A stretch of 8,091 nucleotides of DNA from positions 1 through 8,091 of the forward strand of contig JAWXTS010000073.1 in assembly GCA_044433305.1 (NCBI GenBank), given 5' to 3'. Under the pieces are notes generated by a model, which was not told the DNA's origin, ran no database searches, and saw only the letters and a list, made by a program, of their open reading frames with translations. Below, piece after piece: positions 5,844 through 8,091 of the stretch. Within the stretch, counting starts at the first letter, position 1. Each line of letters opens with the position of its first letter. The position numbers were made by a program, and so were the translations under genes. This DNA is from JAWXTS01 sp044433305. GTDB taxonomy: Bacteria > Bacteroidota > Bacteroidia > Bacteroidales > Rikenellaceae.

Positions 5844-6617
5844 ATGATAAAATTAAAGAACAAAGAGGAGATAGAGATTCTTCGCGAGAATAATCTACTA
5901 GTGAGTGCCACTCTTGCAGAGGTTGGAAAAAACATCTGTGCAGGAATCACAACACTCGAACTCGATAGAATAGCAGAGGATTTTATACGTCGCAACGGTG
6001 CCATTCCAGGCTTCCTAGGATATGGAGGATTTCCAAACACGCTATGTATATCGGTTAATGAGCAAGTGGTTCACGGCATTCCATCGAATTACGTTCTTCA
6101 GGAAGGCGACATAGTTTCAGTAGACTGTGGCACAATTATGAGGGGGTTCTATGGTGATAGCGCGTACACATTTGGGGTAGGTGCAATCAGCCAAGAGAAA
6201 GCTGATCTCCTAAGAGTAACCGAGGAGGCTCTTCATAAAGGTGTCGAACAAGCAATCATAGGCCACCGTATCGGTGATGTATCTAGTGCTGTTCAGGAGC
6301 ATTCTGAGAAACATGGCTTTTCAGTAGTCAGAGAGTTGGTAGGACACGGACTCGGAGCGAATATGCACGAAGATCCAGAAGTTCCAAATTACGGTGCACG
6401 AGGTCGAGGCCCCTTGATGAAAGAAGGCCTAGTAATCTGTATCGAACCGATGATCAACGCTGGTAAACGAGATGTTGTATTTGAAAATGATGGATGGACC
6501 GTTCGCACCCGCGACCGCAAGCCTTCAGCCCATTTCGAGTATGCAGTAGCAATTACCAAAGATGGTCCTGATATTTTATCAGATTTTACAATTATTAAAC
6601 AAGCATTAAAAAATTAA
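5844..6617 (+). CDS. map: Methionine aminopeptidase, type I
   Basis: A 257-residue Map that removes the initiator methionine from new proteins after deformylation, in the cytosol near the ribosome. It has the pita-bread fold of type I without the N-terminal zinc-finger extension. The five metal ligands are all in place: D94 (VSVDCG), D105 (GFYGDSA), H168 (ELVGHGLG), E201 (ICIEPM) and E232 (HFEYAV). The usual supporting histidines H77 (QVVHGIP) and H175 (MHEDPEVPN) are also present. It lies 20 bases after secY and five before infA, with no adk gene between secY and map, unlike Bacillus. It has one of the few good Shine-Dalgarno sequences in the window. It should be a fully active enzyme. Confidence 0.98.
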   Translation: MIKLKNKEEIEILRENNLLVSATLAEVGKNICAGITTLELDRIAEDFIRRNGAIPGFLGYGGFPNTLCISVNEQVVHGIPSNYVLQEGDIVSVDCGTIMRGFYGDSAYTFGVGAISQEKADLLRVTEEALHKGVEQAIIGHRIGDVSSAVQEHSEKHGFSVVRELVGHGLGANMHEDPEVPNYGARGRGPLMKEGLVICIEPMINAGKRDVVFENDGWTVRTRDRKPSAHFEYAVAITKDGPDILSDFTIIKQALKN

Positions 6618-6622
6618 CTCTA

Positions 6623-6841
6623 ATGGCTAAGCAAGCTGCTATTGAAAAGGACGGAACCATAATAGAAGCGTTGTCAAATGCTATGTTTCGCGTAGAACTA
6701 GACAACGGACACGTTATAACCGCCCATATTTCGGGAAAGATGCGAATGCACTACATTAAAATTCTTCCCGGAGATAAGGTAAAAGTCGAGATGTCACCTT
6801 ATGATTTGAGTAAGGGACGCATCTCATTCAGGTACAAATAA
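6623..6841 (+). CDS. infA: Translation initiation factor IF-1
   Basis: IF-1, 72 residues, the exact family length. It is a single S1-like OB-fold domain that binds the A site of the 30S subunit and helps IF-2 and IF-3 during initiation. Signature blocks are KDGTIIEALSNAMFRVELDNGHVITAHISGKMRMHYIKILPGDKVKVEMSPYDLSKGRISFRYK. The start is five bases after map with no Shine-Dalgarno sequence. The neighbourhood infA-rpmJ-rpsM-rpsK-rpsD is the common bacterial order. Confidence 0.99.
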   Translation: MAKQAAIEKDGTIIEALSNAMFRVELDNGHVITAHISGKMRMHYIKILPGDKVKVEMSPYDLSKGRISFRYK

Positions 6842-6858
6842 CTTTAAAGCAAGTTACA

Positions 6859-6975
6859 ATGAAAGTACGAGTATCACTTAAGAAACGAAGTGAAGATTGC
6901 AAAATCGTAAGACGCAAAGGCCGTCTTTACGTTATATGCAAAAAGAATCCAAAGTTAAAAATGCGCCAAGGGTAA
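6859..6975 (+). CDS. rpmJ: 50S ribosomal protein L36, zinc-ligand-depleted form
   Basis: A 38-residue L36, the smallest ribosomal protein, located in the large subunit near the L7/L12 stalk base. It begins MKVRVSLKKRSEDCKIV and ends KKNPKLKMRQG, the full family length. Classical L36 binds zinc through C11, C14, C27 and H33. Here position 11 is Ser and position 33 is Leu, while C14 and C27 remain, so tetrahedral zinc binding is unlikely. As I recall, Bacteroides L36 is also degenerate in these ligands. The gene is 17 bases after infA and 19 before rpsM, with no Shine-Dalgarno motif. The reading frame is intact and basic throughout. Confidence 0.97.
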   Translation: MKVRVSLKKRSEDCKIVRRKGRLYVICKKNPKLKMRQG

Positions 6976-6994
6976 TTAAAAAAATTAGAAATTT

Positions 6995-7375
6995 ATGGCA
7001 CGTATAGTCGGAGTAGATTTACCGAAAAACAAAAGGGGCGAGATAGGTTTGACCTATATCTACGGTATTGGTCGCAATACAGCCCGCGAGATATTGAACC
7101 ACGCAGGTGTTGATTATGACACTAAAGTACAGGATTGGACAGACGCTCAAATCGCAGCTATCCGTAGCACAATAGCCGATCAAGGTTATAAAGTTGAAGG
7201 AGAGCTTCGTTCAGTAGTTCAGCTAAATATCAAACGATTGATGGACATTGGTTGTTACCGAGGAATCCGTCACCGTATTGGACTACCAGTTCGCGGACAG
7301 AGCACAAAGAATAATGCCCGTACACGCAAAGGTCGCAAGAAGACCGTTGCAAACAAAAAGAAAGCAACTAAGTAA
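6995..7375 (+). CDS. rpsM: 30S ribosomal protein S13
   Basis: S13, 126 residues (118 in E. coli), of the 30S head. It makes intersubunit bridges, and its C-terminal tail reaches P-site tRNA. It begins MARIVGVDLPKNKRGEIGLTYIYGIGR, with the helix-turn-helix-like domain at about 14-65, and continues with LMDIGCYRGIRHRIGLPVRGQSTKNNARTRKGRKKTVANKKKATK, whose tail is strongly basic. The leader is 19 bases, almost all A/T, without a Shine-Dalgarno motif. In E. coli the leader of this gene holds the S4 repressor pseudoknot; this 19-base gap is too short to hold one unless it extends into neighbouring genes. Confidence 0.99.
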   Translation: MARIVGVDLPKNKRGEIGLTYIYGIGRNTAREILNHAGVDYDTKVQDWTDAQIAAIRSTIADQGYKVEGELRSVVQLNIKRLMDIGCYRGIRHRIGLPVRGQSTKNNARTRKGRKKTVANKKKATK

Positions 7376-7387
7376 TTTGAATGAATT

Positions 7388-7777
7388 ATGGCAAAAAAGA
7401 GCGGAACAGTTAAAAAGAGAGTTGTTAAGGTGGAAGCCCTTGGAATGGCCCACGTACACTCTACTTTCAACAACGTTATCATAACTCTTACAAACGGCAA
7501 CGGCGAGGTAATCAGCTGGAGCTCGGCAGGTAAGATGGGCTTTAGAGGCTCAAAAAAGAACACTCCTTATGCAGCGCAAACAGCAGCACAAGACTGTGCA
7601 AAAGTTGCTTACGACTTGGGTCTGCGCAAGGTTAAAGTATATGTAAAAGGTCCTGGTTCAGGTCGCGAGTCAGCAATCAGAACCATCCACGGTGCAGGTA
7701 TCGAGGTTATCGAGATCATCGATGTTACTCCACTACCACACAACGGATGTCGTCCTCCTAACCGTCGTAGAGTCTAA
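7388..7777 (+). CDS. rpsK: 30S ribosomal protein S11
   Basis: S11, 129 residues as in E. coli, on the 30S platform where it helps shape the mRNA exit channel. The signatures are AHVHSTFNNVIITLTNGNGEVISWSSAGKMGFRGSKKNTPYAAQ (about 20-63), VYVKGPGSGRESAIRTI (about 82-98) and the ending VTPLPHNGCRPPNRRRV. Asn119 in the HNG motif is at the position known to form isoaspartate in E. coli S11. An ATG at 7381 is out of frame; the ATG at 7388 gives the canonical N-terminus MAKKSG. No Shine-Dalgarno sequence is present. A 67-base gap follows before rpsD. Confidence 0.99.
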   Translation: MAKKSGTVKKRVVKVEALGMAHVHSTFNNVIITLTNGNGEVISWSSAGKMGFRGSKKNTPYAAQTAAQDCAKVAYDLGLRKVKVYVKGPGSGRESAIRTIHGAGIEVIEIIDVTPLPHNGCRPPNRRRV

Positions 7778-7844
7778 TTTTTAGGCCCTTAACGTCAAAA
7801 GGACACCAGAACACTATTTCTAATACATTTAAGAAAAAAACAAA

Positions 7845-8091
7845 ATGGGAAGATATATAGGACCAAAAACCAAAATCGCAAGAAGATTTGGTGAGGCTAT
7901 TTTCGGTACGGATACCTCTTTCGATAAAAAGAACTATCCTCCAGGCCAACACGGCATGGCTCGCAAACGCAAAAAAGTTTCTGAGTATGGCGTACAGCTA
8001 AATGAAAAACAAAAAGCCAAAATGATCTACGGTGTGCAGGAGAAACAATTCCGCCGCACATTCGAGGAGGCAGCCCGCGTAGGTGGTATCA
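7845..8091 (+). CDS. rpsD: 30S ribosomal protein S4, N-terminal part, runs off the window
   Basis: The first 82 codons of S4 are present and open to the right edge. S4 is a primary 16S rRNA-binding protein that starts 30S assembly and, in E. coli, represses the alpha operon. Visible motifs are MGRYIGPKTKIARRFG (1-16), KKNYPPGQHG (28-37) and SEYGVQLNEKQKAKMIYGVQEKQFRRTF (46-73). There is no cysteine in the part seen, so this is the zinc-free type of S4. The S4 RNA-binding domain proper lies beyond the edge. The leader is A-rich with no Shine-Dalgarno motif. rpoA and rplQ would be expected next. Confidence 0.97.
   Translation, partial: MGRYIGPKTKIARRFGEAIFGTDTSFDKKNYPPGQHGMARKRKKVSEYGVQLNEKQKAKMIYGVQEKQFRRTFEEAARVGGI

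Noticed and set aside
7248..7484. Plus-strand open frame bridging the end of rpsM and the start of rpsK.
   Set aside because: It is out of frame with both certain genes and overlaps them completely except for the 12-base gap, so it is a shadow.
7824..7831. TACATTTA before rpsD, close to the Bacteroidota -7 box TAnnTTTG.
   Set aside because: The final G is missing and no TTG-type -33 box lies at the right distance upstream.

Overview
The window is a piece of the main ribosomal-protein gene cluster (end of the S10 operon, the whole spc operon, start of the alpha operon). All genes are on the + strand and tightly packed. The order is rpmC(end)-rpsQ-rplN-rplX-rplE-rpsN-rpsH-rplF-rplR-rpsE-rpmD-rplO-secY-map-infA-rpmJ-rpsM-rpsK-rpsD(start). 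The source is most likely a member of the Bacteroidota, perhaps Bacteroidales. The reasons are: almost no gene has a Shine-Dalgarno sequence, and most starts sit behind A/T-rich leaders; map lies directly between secY and infA with no adk; S14, S4 and L36 are the zinc-independent or zinc-depleted forms; and the protein sequences (for example YPPGQHG in S4 and the RGRLYVI-like core in L36) have the style of that phylum. This placement is from memory of the families, not from a search.

Region by region: bases 1-1834 carry the end of L29, then S17, L14, L24, L5 and S14, with gaps of 17 bases or less and a one-base rplX/rplE overlap. Bases 1835-1946 are the longest non-coding stretch, 112 bases between rpsN and rpsH. 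Bases 1947-4492 carry S8, L6, L18, S5, L30 and L15. Bases 4498-6841 carry the SecY translocon channel, methionine aminopeptidase and initiation factor IF-1. Bases 6859-8091 carry L36, S13, S11 and the first 82 codons of S4. rpoA and rplQ would be expected just beyond the window.

The genes work together in making ribosomes, starting translation (IF-1), trimming the initiator methionine (Map) and inserting or exporting new proteins (SecY).

The most interesting element is not a gene. The rpsN-rpsH gap folds into a long imperfect hairpin (1844-1908). Its bulged centre reproduces the core that ribosomal protein S8 recognises in helix 21 of 16S rRNA: AAGU on the 5' strand facing AUACU on the 3' strand. 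It lies just upstream of rpsH, the S8 gene, so it is a strong candidate for an S8 autoregulatory site. In E. coli the equivalent site lies at the rplX/rplE junction. Here that junction is a one-base overlap in which I see no such hairpin. The remainder of the window is ordinary, highly conserved coding sequence.
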